Shown here: positions 16,566 through 25,516 of the stretch, piece by piece | How the letters are laid out: each line of letters opens with the position of its first letter | Position numbering within the stretch: position 1 is the first letter of the stretch | Source of the DNA: Verrucomicrobia bacterium LW23 | GTDB lineage: Bacteria; Verrucomicrobiota; Verrucomicrobiia; Methylacidiphilales; UBA1321 | Length of the DNA stretch: 64,000 nucleotides | Reading direction: 5' to 3' | NCBI GenBank assembly: GCA_003054695.1 | Contig: QAZA01000045.1 | Location: 558,001-622,000 of the forward strand | Translations under genes and position numbers: made by a program | The notes under the pieces: model-generated | Database searches by the model: none | Seen by the model: only the letters and a program-made list of their open reading frames with translations | What the model was told of the DNA's origin: nothing

Positions 16566-16905
16566 TGCATCGGCAAAGATCTATTTTAGGATTATGGCGG
16601 TTCAAGAAAAGCTGTTCGCAAGCTCTGACAACCTCAGCGAGGTTGTGTAACCTAGCCCAGGGTTCCCCGAGCGAAGCGAGAGAACCCTGGGTGAAGGCGC
16701 GAAATCGAACGACCCCAACGCGGGTCGCATCCCTTTGCGACGCAGATGGATACTACCCGCGTTGGGGTTGATCTGAAACTGCCGCTTACCCAGGGTTCTC
16801 TCGCTTCGCTCGGGGAACCCTGGGCTAGGTTATAGAACCTCTTCGAGGTACTCGGGAAATTACGCGTCCATGCACGTCTAATCCTAAAATAGATCTTTGC
16901 CAACG
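16566..16905. repeat. Very long nested inverted repeat (CCCAGGGTTCCCCGAGCGAA family)
   Basis: The strongest arms are 16639-16698 and 16781-16841, with AGCCCAGGGTTC and GAACCCTGGG cores around GAGCGAAGCGAG. Inner arms at 16711-16732 and 16748-16772 use ACCCCAACGCGGG. The outermost arms (16566-16594, 16877-16905), reading GGCAAAGATCTATTTTAGGA and its complement, make the symmetric unit about 340 bases. A second copy of the core lies at 59398-59570. From 16906 to 17137 I see no gene. Confidence 0.9.
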
Positions 16906-17137
16906 CACTAGCCCAGGGACGGAAAGATCCCGCCACAAGGCCAAATGACTGTACGAATTGGTGGGAATCGGTACAATTATCTCCCCCCGCTGCGGGAGGG
17001 AAAAGGCAGGGGAATGAGCCCGGGAACGCGACTTTTGGGAAAAGTGCGTTAAATTGCAACCGGGCTTGTGCCGATCGTTCCTGATTATGCCGGGGGAGCG
17101 ATTGCGCATCAAAGCAACAAGCTTTTCTCAAGGCGCA

Positions 17138-17165
17138 TTGATTTCACATTCAGATTCATTACATT
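17138..17165 (+). promoter_or_regulatory. Candidate sigma-70 promoter for the response regulator gene
   Basis: TTGATT at 17138-17143 and TACATT at 17160-17165, spaced by 16 bases, lie in a locally AT-rich stretch 85 bases before the response regulator start. Each hexamer matches four of six consensus positions, so support is weak. Confidence 0.25.
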
Positions 17166-17249
17166 CCGATTGTCTAACTCGCTTGAATCTATACCATCTT
17201 CGCTTCGCACGGTACAAATTACCCTGCCGCCACCTCTAGTGTAAGCAAT

Positions 17250-17882
17250 ATGGCCCCTCCTCCCCCATCCAAGTATCGCGTTGTCATCTGCGAGGACATG
17301 CGCCTGTTTCGGCACCTGCTGGGCCACTATCTGCTGCACCACCCCAATTTTATCATTATTGCCGAGGCGGCGGACGGTCGCGACGCGCTGGAAAAGTGCC
17401 TGCGCCTGACGCCGGACCTGGTATTGCTGGATCTGCAACTGCCTGATATGCATGGCTTTGAGATCCTGAAGGAGCTCAAGCAGAAAATCCCGCAGTCCCG
17501 CGTCATCATCATCACCACCGCGGCGGACGAAAAGACGTTTAACGAGGCCATGCGCCTGGACGCGGACGGCTTTATCGAGAAGGACATGCCGATCGAGACG
17601 ATTGCCCACGCCCTGCACGAGGTGATGGAAGGTCGCACTTTCGTCAGCCCCACCTTTGCCCCGCAACCCATTGAGCGCGAGCTACGTAGCGAACGCGCGC
17701 TCACCTCGCGCGAGCGCGAGGTGATGGTGCTGCTGGCCGCCAACAAAACGCGCGCCCAGGTAAGCGAGGAGCTTAAAATCTCCCTCAACACGCTGCTCAA
17801 GCACATCACCCGCATCAAGTCCAAGACGGGCCTGGCCCAGCCCGAGCAGTTTCAAGTCTACCTGGAAGAGAATCCGGAGTAG
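17250..17882 (+). CDS. NarL/FixJ-type response regulator
   Basis: A 210-residue transcription factor. The receiver domain has the acidic pair E15-D16, phosphoacceptor D61 (LVLLDLQLP), T90 and K111. The C-terminal LuxR-type helix-turn-helix is at about 148-200 (ALTSREREVMVLLAANKTRAQ, then SLNTLLKHITRIKSKTGL). Phosphorylation by a histidine kinase would allow dimer binding to DNA; no kinase gene is adjacent. The stop is separated by two bases from the GTG start of the next MFS gene, so the two are an operon and the regulator may control that transporter. Confidence 0.92.
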   Translation: MAPPPPSKYRVVICEDMRLFRHLLGHYLLHHPNFIIIAEAADGRDALEKCLRLTPDLVLLDLQLPDMHGFEILKELKQKIPQSRVIIITTAADEKTFNEAMRLDADGFIEKDMPIETIAHALHEVMEGRTFVSPTFAPQPIERELRSERALTSREREVMVLLAANKTRAQVSEELKISLNTLLKHITRIKSKTGLAQPEQFQVYLEENPE

Positions 17883-17884
17883 GC

Positions 17885-19351
17885 GTGGCGGATGTTGCGC
17901 ATAAGCAGGGCTGCGCGAGCGCCGGTGGCTTTTCGCGCGAGCTGACGTTTAAGCTGGAGTGCCGGCGCGCCGTGGCCGCGGGTATCCTCGAGACGGCCTT
18001 CACCACGTTTCTCTTGCTCATTGCCGTGCGCCATTTTGGTGCGGGCAGCATCGCCAAGGGCCTGCTGGCCACGGGCGGCGCGGGCGGACAGCTGCTGGCG
18101 CCGGTGGCGGTATACGTCGCGTCTCAGCAGGGGTGGACGGCCAGCCGCGCGGCCTCGATGCTGCTCTCCGTGGCGGCCGGGTGCTTCTTTTTCAGCGCCA
18201 TGACGCCCGGCGTGGAAGTATTTGTGGCGCTGTGTGTTATCGGCATGATCAGCGCCTCCATGGCGGTGCCGTTTTTTACCCAGATTGTGCAGGACAACTA
18301 CCCGGAGCACGAGCGCGGGCGCCTTTTCTCCGCCACCAGCATGATCCGCATTGCCAGCACGGCCATCTTTAGCCTGGCGGCCGGCGCGGCGCTGTGGGGG
18401 CGGCTTTCGTGGTTCCCCGTGTTGCTGCTGATTTACGCCGCGGCGTTTGGGCTGTCCGCGTGGTACATCTCCCGCTGCCCCAGCCGCGTGATTGGCGACG
18501 ACATTGAGCACCGCGAAGACGACGCCGCGCCCGTCCCCCCCGATTTCGAGCGCGATCGTGAATCCGCCCAGGCGCTGCGCATGGCCGACGAGGCCGTGCA
18601 TGCCGGCGACACCGACGAGGCGCGCGAGGCCGGGCAGGCCGCCGGCGTGGTGGCCGTGTCGCCCATGCATACCGACCGCAAGGAGGAGGAGGCCGCCGCC
18701 GCCGCGTCGCCGCAACGGAAGCAGCGCGGCTTCTGGTCGGCGTGGTCCGTCGTGGCGGAGGACCCCGTGTTCCGGCTCACGCTTATCTCCTGGATGTTTA
18801 TGGGCATCAGCAACTTAATGATGCTGAGCCTGCGTGTAGAGTACCTGGCGGCCGAGCGCTACGGGCTGCACCTGGACGAAGTGTCGATCGCCCTGCTGAA
18901 CAGCGTGTTGCCCAGCATTGCCCGCTTTTCGCTCAGCTCGGTGTGGGGGCGGCTGTTTGATACGATGAACTTCTTCCTCATGCGCATCATCCTCAACGGG
19001 TGCTTTGCGCTGTCGATTCTCACCTTCTTTACCGGCACCAGCACTCTGGGGCTCGTCGTCGGCTCGCTCATCTTCGGCGTGGCCACGGCAGGCGGGGATG
19101 TAACGTGGTCGCTTTGGGTCACCAAGTTTGCACCCGCGCACCGCGTGGCGGACTACATGGCGGTGCACACCTCGCTCACAGGCCTGCGCGGCATCCTGGC
19201 ACCGCTCATCGCCTTTACCAGCGTGGAGTTCTTCAGCGTGCAAACCATGGCCCTCGTCGCCGGCGGCCTCATCCTGGTCGCCTCCATCCTGCTAGTGCCC
19301 GAGATGCTGAGCGAACGCAAAGCGCGCGCGGCCGGCAAGGGGCGGTGGTAG
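17885..19351 (+). CDS. MFS-type membrane protein coupled to response regulator
   Basis: A 488-residue protein with about 11-12 hydrophobic segments and an MFS-like layout. A large hydrophilic central loop (about residues 205-285) is acidic and then basic (DDIEHREDDAAP, HTDRKEEEAAAAASPQRKQR). Start is GTG at 17885, with GGAG at 17876-17879 inside the end of the upstream gene, which favours translational coupling. The second half has the conserved-looking GVATAGGDVTWSLWVTKFAP. Probably a solute carrier at the inner membrane; substrate unknown. Confidence 0.7.
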   Translation: MADVAHKQGCASAGGFSRELTFKLECRRAVAAGILETAFTTFLLLIAVRHFGAGSIAKGLLATGGAGGQLLAPVAVYVASQQGWTASRAASMLLSVAAGCFFFSAMTPGVEVFVALCVIGMISASMAVPFFTQIVQDNYPEHERGRLFSATSMIRIASTAIFSLAAGAALWGRLSWFPVLLLIYAAAFGLSAWYISRCPSRVIGDDIEHREDDAAPVPPDFERDRESAQALRMADEAVHAGDTDEAREAGQAAGVVAVSPMHTDRKEEEAAAAASPQRKQRGFWSAWSVVAEDPVFRLTLISWMFMGISNLMMLSLRVEYLAAERYGLHLDEVSIALLNSVLPSIARFSLSSVWGRLFDTMNFFLMRIILNGCFALSILTFFTGTSTLGLVVGSLIFGVATAGGDVTWSLWVTKFAPAHRVADYMAVHTSLTGLRGILAPLIAFTSVEFFSVQTMALVAGGLILVASILLVPEMLSERKARAAGKGRW

Positions 19352-19375
19352 GGACGCTGCAGGGGCAGCCTCGGC

Positions 19376-19438
19376 CCTTTTCCCTTTCGTCCCCTCCGTC
19401 AGTTCGTGTGCTTTGTGTGCTCCGTGGTTAAACAATCC
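19376..19438. repeat. Single-arm CGTGTGCTTTGTGTGCTCCGTGG repeat
   Basis: A one-sided copy of the CACGGAGCACACGAAGCAC family, next to TTTCGTCCCCTCC as in the copy at 45311. It lies in the short gap before tyrS. No matching second arm is seen nearby. Confidence 0.75.
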
Positions 19439-19534
19439 CGTTGCGCATTGTGCCGCGTTTTATGGCTTGGATGGCGGCGCCTTTCCGCGCTAGAGTTCTT
19501 CCCCTCTTCTCTACTCTTACACCCGCTCTTCGCC

Positions 19535-20884
19535 ATGAATTCCGCACCCCACGCCGCCCCCACCCTCTCCGGTTCCGCCATCCTGGACGACCTGGAGTAC
19601 CGCGGCCTGCTGTTTGACTGCACGCACCGCGAGGAGCTGGCCAAACGCCTCGACGCCGGCCCCATTACCTTGTACTGCGGGTTTGATCCGACGGCCGACA
19701 GCCTGCACGTGGGTAACATGGTGCCACTGTTGGCGTTGCGTCGCTTTCAGCTGGCCGGCCACAGGCCCCTGGCCCTGGCAGGCGGCGCCACGGGTCGCAT
19801 CGGCGATCCCTCCGGCCGTGCCACGGAGCGTCAACTGCTTACGCCGGAGATACTTGCGCACAATGTGGCGTGCGTTAAGGAGCAGCTCAAGCGTCTGCTC
19901 GACTTCTCCGACGGCATCGCCAACCCCGCCCAGCTGGTGGATAATGCCGACTGGATCGCGCCGATCAGCTTCCTGGACTTTTTGCGCGACTTTGGCAAGC
20001 ACTTCACCGTCAACCACATGATGGCCAAGGAGAGCGTGCGCGCCCGCATGGAGGACCGCGACACCGGCCTGAGCTTTACGGAGTTCAGCTACATGCTCAT
20101 TCAGGCCGCCGACTTTCTGCACCTGCACCGCACCCACGGCTGCGAGCTGCAACTGGGCGGCAGCGACCAGTGGGGCAACATCACCGCCGGGCTGGACCTG
20201 TGCCGCAAGAAGGCCGAGGCCCAGGTGTTTGGCCTTACCCTGCCGCTGATTACCAACGCGGACGGCAGCAAGTTTGGCAAAAGCGTGGCCGGCGCGGTGT
20301 GGATGGACCCCGCCAAAACCAGCGTCTACCGCTTCTACCAGTTCTGGATCCGCACGGACGACCGGGACGTGATCCGCTTTCTCAAGTACTTTACCTTTAT
20401 GGGGCGCGCGGAGATCGAAGCCCTTGAGGCGCAACACGCTGCGCATCCCGACCGCCGCGACGCGCACAAGGCGCTGGCCTTTGCCGTTACGGAGCTGGTC
20501 CACGGCCGCGACGAGGCGAGCATGGCCAGCCTGGCCAGCGTCGTTCTGTTTGGCGGCGAGATGGATCGCCTGCCGGAGAACGCGCTGCAAAAGCTCTCGC
20601 AGGAGATCCCGTGCACGGATATCGAAGCCGCGCGCCTTACCGCCCCCTCCGCCGCCGCGGAAGGCGCCGCGCCCGGCGTCGGGCTTATCGACGCGCTGGT
20701 GGAGACGGGCCTGTGCCCCAGCAAAGGCCAGGCGCGCAAGGACATCCAGGGCAACGGCATCTACGTCAACAACGTGCGGGAGAACAACCCCGCCCGCGTC
20801 CTCGCCGCAGACGCCTTCGCCTACGGCAAATTCCTGCTGCTACGCAAGGGCAAGGCCAACTACGCCATGCTGCGCGCCGGTTAA
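19535..20884 (+). CDS. tyrS: Tyrosyl-tRNA synthetase
   Basis: A 449-residue class I synthetase that charges tRNA-Tyr. The HIGH-type motif is HVGN at residues 58-61 (after YCGFDPTADSL) and the KMSKS-type motif is KFGKS at 246-250. The tyrosine-binding segment ELQLGGSDQWGNI and a C-terminal S4 RNA-binding domain (KGQARKDIQGNGIYVNN) are present. Start ATG at 19535 (MNSAPHAAPTLSG) has a C/T-rich leader and no Shine-Dalgarno sequence; an upstream extension of 43 codons is Cys/Trp-rich and unlikely. Confidence 0.96.
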   Translation: MNSAPHAAPTLSGSAILDDLEYRGLLFDCTHREELAKRLDAGPITLYCGFDPTADSLHVGNMVPLLALRRFQLAGHRPLALAGGATGRIGDPSGRATERQLLTPEILAHNVACVKEQLKRLLDFSDGIANPAQLVDNADWIAPISFLDFLRDFGKHFTVNHMMAKESVRARMEDRDTGLSFTEFSYMLIQAADFLHLHRTHGCELQLGGSDQWGNITAGLDLCRKKAEAQVFGLTLPLITNADGSKFGKSVAGAVWMDPAKTSVYRFYQFWIRTDDRDVIRFLKYFTFMGRAEIEALEAQHAAHPDRRDAHKALAFAVTELVHGRDEASMASLASVVLFGGEMDRLPENALQKLSQEIPCTDIEAARLTAPSAAAEGAAPGVGLIDALVETGLCPSKGQARKDIQGNGIYVNNVRENNPARVLAADAFAYGKFLLLRKGKANYAMLRAG

Positions 20885-21179
20885 AGGCCGCCCCCTTTTA
20901 CGACCTTTGCGAAGACCTTACCCGATTTCACGCAAAGGGGGGGGAGAGGGGGGAGATGGAAATGGGAATGTAAAAGGGGAGTGGAATGACACAGAACGGG
21001 CGGCCGGCATTTGTGTGCTTTGCCGCGCAGACTGAGGCCCGATCGACGGCAATCGCCTCATTTTCTGCCGCGATGTGCCGATGTGCATAAATGTACCCAC
21101 CTTTTGCGTCAGGAATTGACCCGTGCCATATCAGCTATGGACATAGCGGGCCGGCGCTTTGTCGTCTATGTTGCTACAA

Positions 21180-23138
21180 ATGAACTCAAAGCATGCCCTT
21201 TTGGCTGCTGCAATCTCCCTGTGGATGGGGCTGGGCCTCGGGCCCGCCGTCGTCCGTGCGGAAGATGCCGCGCCGCCCATGACTGTCGTGGACTTTACGT
21301 CCAAGCCGTCGGGCCTCACCTCTTCGTCCGCGCAAGTGACGACCGAGGCCAAGCCCGATCCTTCCTCCGCAGCCACCCCCTGCCTGTGGATTACGATCGC
21401 CTCCGGTAACGAGGGCTATCCCGGCGTCAAGTTTGCGCCCCCCGGCGGCAACTGGGATCTCTCCAAGTACGGCCACATCCAGATGCGCGTGACCAACACC
21501 AGCGAGAAGAAGTCGGTCATCTCCCTGCGCGTCGACAACCCCGACGACTGGAAACTCAATCCGTGGAACGCCGAGAATCTCTACCTGGAGCCAGGCGCCA
21601 GCGGCGACCTGAAGGTTTACTTTGGCTACAGCTTTGGCAAGCCAGGCTGGAAGCTCCGCCCCGAAAACATCAGCTCCATCCAGGTATTTACCGGCAAGGT
21701 GGCAGAGGGCGAACGCTCTTTCCGTATCGAGAAGATCGAAGCGGCCGGCCTGCCCAACGAGGGCCCGCCCATTAACCCCGCCAACATCCGCATTGTGCCC
21801 AAGGACGGCTTTATGGTCGGCGGCGCGGCGGAAGCGCTGAAGCCCGATCAACTGGAAGGCAAAGGCGGCGCTACCCTCAACGCCGATGTCAACAAGGTGA
21901 AGGTGGAGCTGACCAGCAGCAAGGATTCCGCCGGCGTCATCAAGCCGCCGAAGGGCCGCTGGGATCTGCGCCAGGGCAACGAGGTTGTGCTGAAAGTGCG
22001 CAACAACGGCTCCGTGCCGGTCACCCCCAAAGTCGCGCTCTCCAGCAACGGCGGGCCGACGAGCGCCGTCACCAGCGCCGCGCCCATCGCCCCCGGCGCC
22101 ACGGCCGACGTCGCCGTAACATTCCTGCCCAGGAATCCGACCGCACTCGGGCCCAGCAACGCCGGCGCCGGCAAGAAGGTGGAGGCACTGCCCGATACCG
22201 GCACCAAGTTCACCAGCGACACGATCTCCGGCATCCGCATCACCTCCGTGGACAACGTGGCGGCCAACCTCACGATCGAAAGCGCCAGGCTGGAGACAAA
22301 GATTGCGCAGCTGCCCGACTGGCTGGGCAAGCGCCCGCCCGTCCCCGGCGACTGGGTGCCGACCTTTACGGAGGAGTTTGACGGCAAGGAGCTGGACGCC
22401 TCCCTCTGGCACGTCAAAGGCCCCAACTACTACGACAAACGCAGCGCCTACAGCCCCAACAACCTGGTGCTGAAGGACGGCACCGCCAGCCTGCGCTACG
22501 AGAAGAAAAAGTCCTTCCACAACGACGACCCCAAAAACAAGGAGTTTGAGTACACCACCGGCTACCTCTCCAGCTACGGCAAGTGGGTGCAGCGCTACGG
22601 CTACTTTGAGTGCCGCCTGAAGCCCCCGACAGCCCCCGGCCTCTGGCCCGCCTTTTGGCTAATGCCCGATCGCGGCCTGAAGCACGCCCCCGAGCAGTGG
22701 AAACGCGCCGCCACCGAGAACGGCGGCATGGAGTTCGACATCTACGAAGCGCTCACCCGCTGGGGCCCGCACCGCTACAATGTGGCCATGCACTGGGACG
22801 GCTACGGCAAAAACCACAAGGCGGCCGGCAGCACCGCCATCTACGTCCAGCCGGATAAAGATGGCTTTCTGACCTGCGGCCTGCTGTGGCTGCCGGGCGA
22901 GGCCGTGTTTTACTGCAATGGCATAGAAGTGCTGCGCTGGAAAGACGAGCGCGTCTCCAACGTGGAGAGCAACCTCCTCTTCACCCTGCCCAGCGGCGGC
23001 TGGGACAACAACGCCCTGGACGACAAGCAGCTCCCCGCCGACTTCGTCCTGGACTACGTCCGCGTGTGGCAACGCAAGGACCTGGCCTCCCCCGTGGATG
23101 GCAAACAGGTCGCGCCCGAAGGTTCCATCGCCCAGTAA
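21180..23138 (+). CDS. Secreted GH16 glycoside hydrolase with two N-terminal beta domains
   Basis: A 652-residue secreted enzyme. A signal peptide covers about residues 1-28 (MNSKHALLAAAIS...VRAEDA). Two similar beta-sandwich-like domains follow (about 35-190 and 205-370); both contain a GxWDL step followed by a strand with V(T/R)N (GNWDLSKYGHIQMRVTNTS and GRWDLRQGNEVVLKVRNNG). The GH16 domain (about 385-635) has E518-F-D520-I-Y-E523, matching the ExDxxE catalytic motif with nucleophile and acid/base Glu. GH16 enzymes cut beta-1,3 or beta-1,4 glucans and galactans. ATG at 21168 is an alternative start. A strong terminator follows at 23163. Confidence 0.88.
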   Translation: MNSKHALLAAAISLWMGLGLGPAVVRAEDAAPPMTVVDFTSKPSGLTSSSAQVTTEAKPDPSSAATPCLWITIASGNEGYPGVKFAPPGGNWDLSKYGHIQMRVTNTSEKKSVISLRVDNPDDWKLNPWNAENLYLEPGASGDLKVYFGYSFGKPGWKLRPENISSIQVFTGKVAEGERSFRIEKIEAAGLPNEGPPINPANIRIVPKDGFMVGGAAEALKPDQLEGKGGATLNADVNKVKVELTSSKDSAGVIKPPKGRWDLRQGNEVVLKVRNNGSVPVTPKVALSSNGGPTSAVTSAAPIAPGATADVAVTFLPRNPTALGPSNAGAGKKVEALPDTGTKFTSDTISGIRITSVDNVAANLTIESARLETKIAQLPDWLGKRPPVPGDWVPTFTEEFDGKELDASLWHVKGPNYYDKRSAYSPNNLVLKDGTASLRYEKKKSFHNDDPKNKEFEYTTGYLSSYGKWVQRYGYFECRLKPPTAPGLWPAFWLMPDRGLKHAPEQWKRAATENGGMEFDIYEALTRWGPHRYNVAMHWDGYGKNHKAAGSTAIYVQPDKDGFLTCGLLWLPGEAVFYCNGIEVLRWKDERVSNVESNLLFTLPSGGWDNNALDDKQLPADFVLDYVRVWQRKDLASPVDGKQVAPEGSIAQ

Positions 23139-23162
23139 GCAAGGCGGATGTCGGATCACACA

Positions 23163-23197
23163 TCCCCTTCCGGATTCCGCCGGAAGGGGATTTTTTT
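23163..23197 (+). terminator. Intrinsic terminator after GH16 gene
   Basis: An 11-bp perfect stem TCCCCTTCCGG (23163-23173) with its complement at 23180-23190, a 6-nt loop, then seven T (23191-23197). It lies 24 bases after the GH16 stop and is the clearest terminator in the window. Confidence 0.93.
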
Positions 23198-23416
23198 GCG
23201 CCAGATTGAGACAAAACTGCGCCGACAATTCGGGATGCCATCCTGAACGGGTGCCCGCGCTAAGCCTAATCCCGTAAAATCGCACGCACGCTTCTGTTGC
23301 CACGTGGCTTGCGTCGCGCCAAAAAACAAGGAAATTAGTGCGGAAAAGGTTCATCTTGCTCCGCCGCTGCGCGGAAAATCAAGCGGAATGTGCATTTTTA
23401 GATTGTTTCTTTGTCG

Positions 23417-24814
23417 ATGTCTTCTATCAATGATGGGATGATCGTGACCATTGAAGACGTGGCCGCGTGCAGGAAGCGGCTCAAGATTGAAGTGCCCGCA
23501 GACCGTGTCACGGCGGCTTTGGATAAGACTACAGACGAATTTCAGCGCCAGGCGCGCATCCCGGGGTTTCGCCCCGGCAATGCCCCGCGCAATATCGTGC
23601 GTAAGCGTTTTGCCAAGGACATTGAGTCCGAAATGCAGCGCACCCTCGTGCAGGAGGCCTACAAGGAAGCCGTGCGCGAGCAGAAGCTCAAAGTCGTCAG
23701 CGACCCGGTGATTGAGGAAGTCAAGTTCCAGAGCGGCGACAACGTTTCCCTCTCCTTCTCCAGCGTCGTGGACCTGGCCCCGGAGTTTGCGCTGCCCGAC
23801 TACAAGAACATTGCCCTGGACAAGCAGGACGACACCGTCTCCGACGAAGAGCTGGAGAAGGCCGTGGAGCAGATGCGTGAGTCGCGCGCCGACTTCCAGG
23901 ACGTGGTGGAGCCCCGCCCCCTGGCGATGGGCGATTTCGCCATCATCGGCTTTACCGCCACCCACTTTGGCCAGCCGCTCCATGATATCGAGCCGAGCGC
24001 CCGCCACCTCTCCGAGAACCCCAATCACTGGCTGCTGATGAAAGAGGGCCAGGCAACCATCCCCGGCCTGGCCGAGGCGATTGTGGGCATGAACATCGGC
24101 GACAAGTGGAGCAAGCTGATCACCTTCCCCGACGATTACGCGCGCAAGACGCTGGCCGGCAAGGAGTTCCAATACAATGTGGAGCTCAAGCAGATCAAAA
24201 CCCGCGTGCTGCCGGAGCTGAATGACGAGCTGGCCAAGACCATCTCCGAAGGCCAGCTCAACACCCTGGACGAGCTGAAGGCCCGCCTGCGCACCAACAT
24301 GGTGCAGCAAAAGCGCACCGCCAACCGCCGCAAACTGCGCGATCAGCTGTACAACGCCCTCCTCTCCCAGGTGCAGTGCGACCTGCCCGAGAGCCTGGTG
24401 GAGCAGGAGCGCGAGGATATCGTCTCCAACATCATGCAGCAAAATCAACAGCGCGGCATGCCCGCCTCCCTGCTGGAGCAGAAGAAGGCCGAGCTGATGG
24501 AAAGCGCCGGCAAGAACGCCGCCGACAGCGTGAAGATCAACTTCATCCTGGGCCGCATTGCCGACCAGGAGAAAGTGGAGCCCGATCGGAGCGACCTGAT
24601 CAACGCCGCCATCGCCATGGCCCCGCAGTACGGCATGGAGCCCGCAAAGTTCCTGGAGCAGCTGCAGAAGAACAACGCCATCGGCGGCCTCTACCGCGTG
24701 GTTGCCCGCGAAAAGACGGTGGACTTTCTCCTGCGCGCCAACGGCGTCGTGCCCGAGCCGGACGCCCCCGTCCTCTCTGAGGAAACGCTGGCCGAAGCCG
24801 CGCCGGTCGCCTGA
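23417..24814 (+). CDS. tig: Trigger factor chaperone (peptidyl-prolyl isomerase)
   Basis: A 465-residue ribosome-associated chaperone. The N-terminal ribosome-binding domain contains GFRPGNAPRNIVRKRF (residues about 48-63), the position of the GFRxGKxP signature with N replacing K. The middle FKBP-like PPIase domain is about 150-245, and the long helical C-terminal domain extends beyond. Start ATG at 23417 (MSSINDGM) was chosen over TTG at 23411. Translation should occur next to the peptide exit tunnel, where the protein binds nascent chains. It is followed by an intrinsic terminator, and no clpP is next to it, unlike many genomes. Confidence 0.93.
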   Translation: MSSINDGMIVTIEDVAACRKRLKIEVPADRVTAALDKTTDEFQRQARIPGFRPGNAPRNIVRKRFAKDIESEMQRTLVQEAYKEAVREQKLKVVSDPVIEEVKFQSGDNVSLSFSSVVDLAPEFALPDYKNIALDKQDDTVSDEELEKAVEQMRESRADFQDVVEPRPLAMGDFAIIGFTATHFGQPLHDIEPSARHLSENPNHWLLMKEGQATIPGLAEAIVGMNIGDKWSKLITFPDDYARKTLAGKEFQYNVELKQIKTRVLPELNDELAKTISEGQLNTLDELKARLRTNMVQQKRTANRRKLRDQLYNALLSQVQCDLPESLVEQEREDIVSNIMQQNQQRGMPASLLEQKKAELMESAGKNAADSVKINFILGRIADQEKVEPDRSDLINAAIAMAPQYGMEPAKFLEQLQKNNAIGGLYRVVAREKTVDFLLRANGVVPEPDAPVLSEETLAEAAPVA

Positions 24815-24854
24815 GTTCACCCCGGCCAGGCCGCGCGCCTGGCCAGGAAACACT

Positions 24855-24892
24855 AAGCGCCTGCAACACGTTGTTGCGGGCGCTTTTGTTTT
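24855..24892 (+). terminator. Intrinsic terminator after tig
   Basis: AAGCGCCTGCAACA (24855-24868) pairs with TGTTGCGGGCGCTT (24872-24885) with one wobble, giving a 14-bp stem and 3-nt loop, followed by TTGTTTT. Confidence 0.88.
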
Positions 24893-24989
24893 GGTCTTAT
24901 AGGGTACCAGGGCGATTTACGCCCAGCTGCATCAAGTGTGACTAATGTACAAAGCTGACCCGGTAAGTTAGAGCAAGGCCTGCTCAAGT

Positions 24990-25142
24990 TTCCCCCGTTG
25001 CGTACGTTGCGTTTCAGTTCGTTGCGACCGTTGCGTGAAATTCTGCCCCGCGGATCGCTTCACCCTGTAGCCGGGCAAAGTGCTGCCGGATTTCCACGCA
25101 ACGGTCGCAACGAACTGAAACGCAACGTACGCAACGGGGGAA
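24990..25142. repeat. Long inverted repeat, second copy of GTTGCGACCGTTGCG family
   Basis: Arms 24990-25041 and 25089-25142 are near-complementary and share both ends with the copy at 6343-6509; the inner pentamers differ (GTTTCAGTTC instead of CTTCTGCTTC). A GAGCAAGGCCTGCTC word just outside is also similar to flanking bases of the first copy. Confidence 0.87.
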
Positions 25143-25309
25143 TGGATCGATTGTCAGAGCAGGCCTATTGGCAAGCTTTGGATTCTCATTCGGATCCTCT
25201 ATCTTACTGATTGCAACTGTGCTTAAACCGCTCTGGAGCAGAGAGATCATTTGCGGATGCAGACGATACAGAGGGCTCTGAACCCAGTCCGAAGCGCCAT
25301 AGGCGCGAT

Positions 25310-25460
25310 AGCCTATAGCCCAGGGCGTAAGCCCTGGGTAAGGACGAAAATCCGCAGCGTTCTGTAGGAACGCAACCTCGCCAGGCTGAGCGGTTGCGTC
25401 CCGACAGGATGCGATACTTTTATGATGCTCACCCGGGGCTTACGCCCTGGGTTACAGGCT
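25310..25460. repeat. Inverted CCCAGGGCGTAAGCCCTGGG repeats
   Basis: A complete hairpin AGCCCAGGGCGTAAGCCCTG starts at 25318, and a second, inverted hairpin at 25431-25454 (CCGGGGCTTACGCCCTGGG) closes the element. Between them lies CGTTCTGTAGGAACGCAACC. The rest of 25143-25516 has no recognised gene. Confidence 0.8.
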
Positions 25461-25516
25461 TTTGCGCGTTTGGCGCTTCAGAGTATGTTTGTGTCTACAC
25501 TCGCTTTGAAACCGCC

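Noticed and set aside
15121-16605. 494-codon minus-strand frame opposite the chemoreceptor
   Set aside because: Antisense of an intact chemoreceptor signalling domain.
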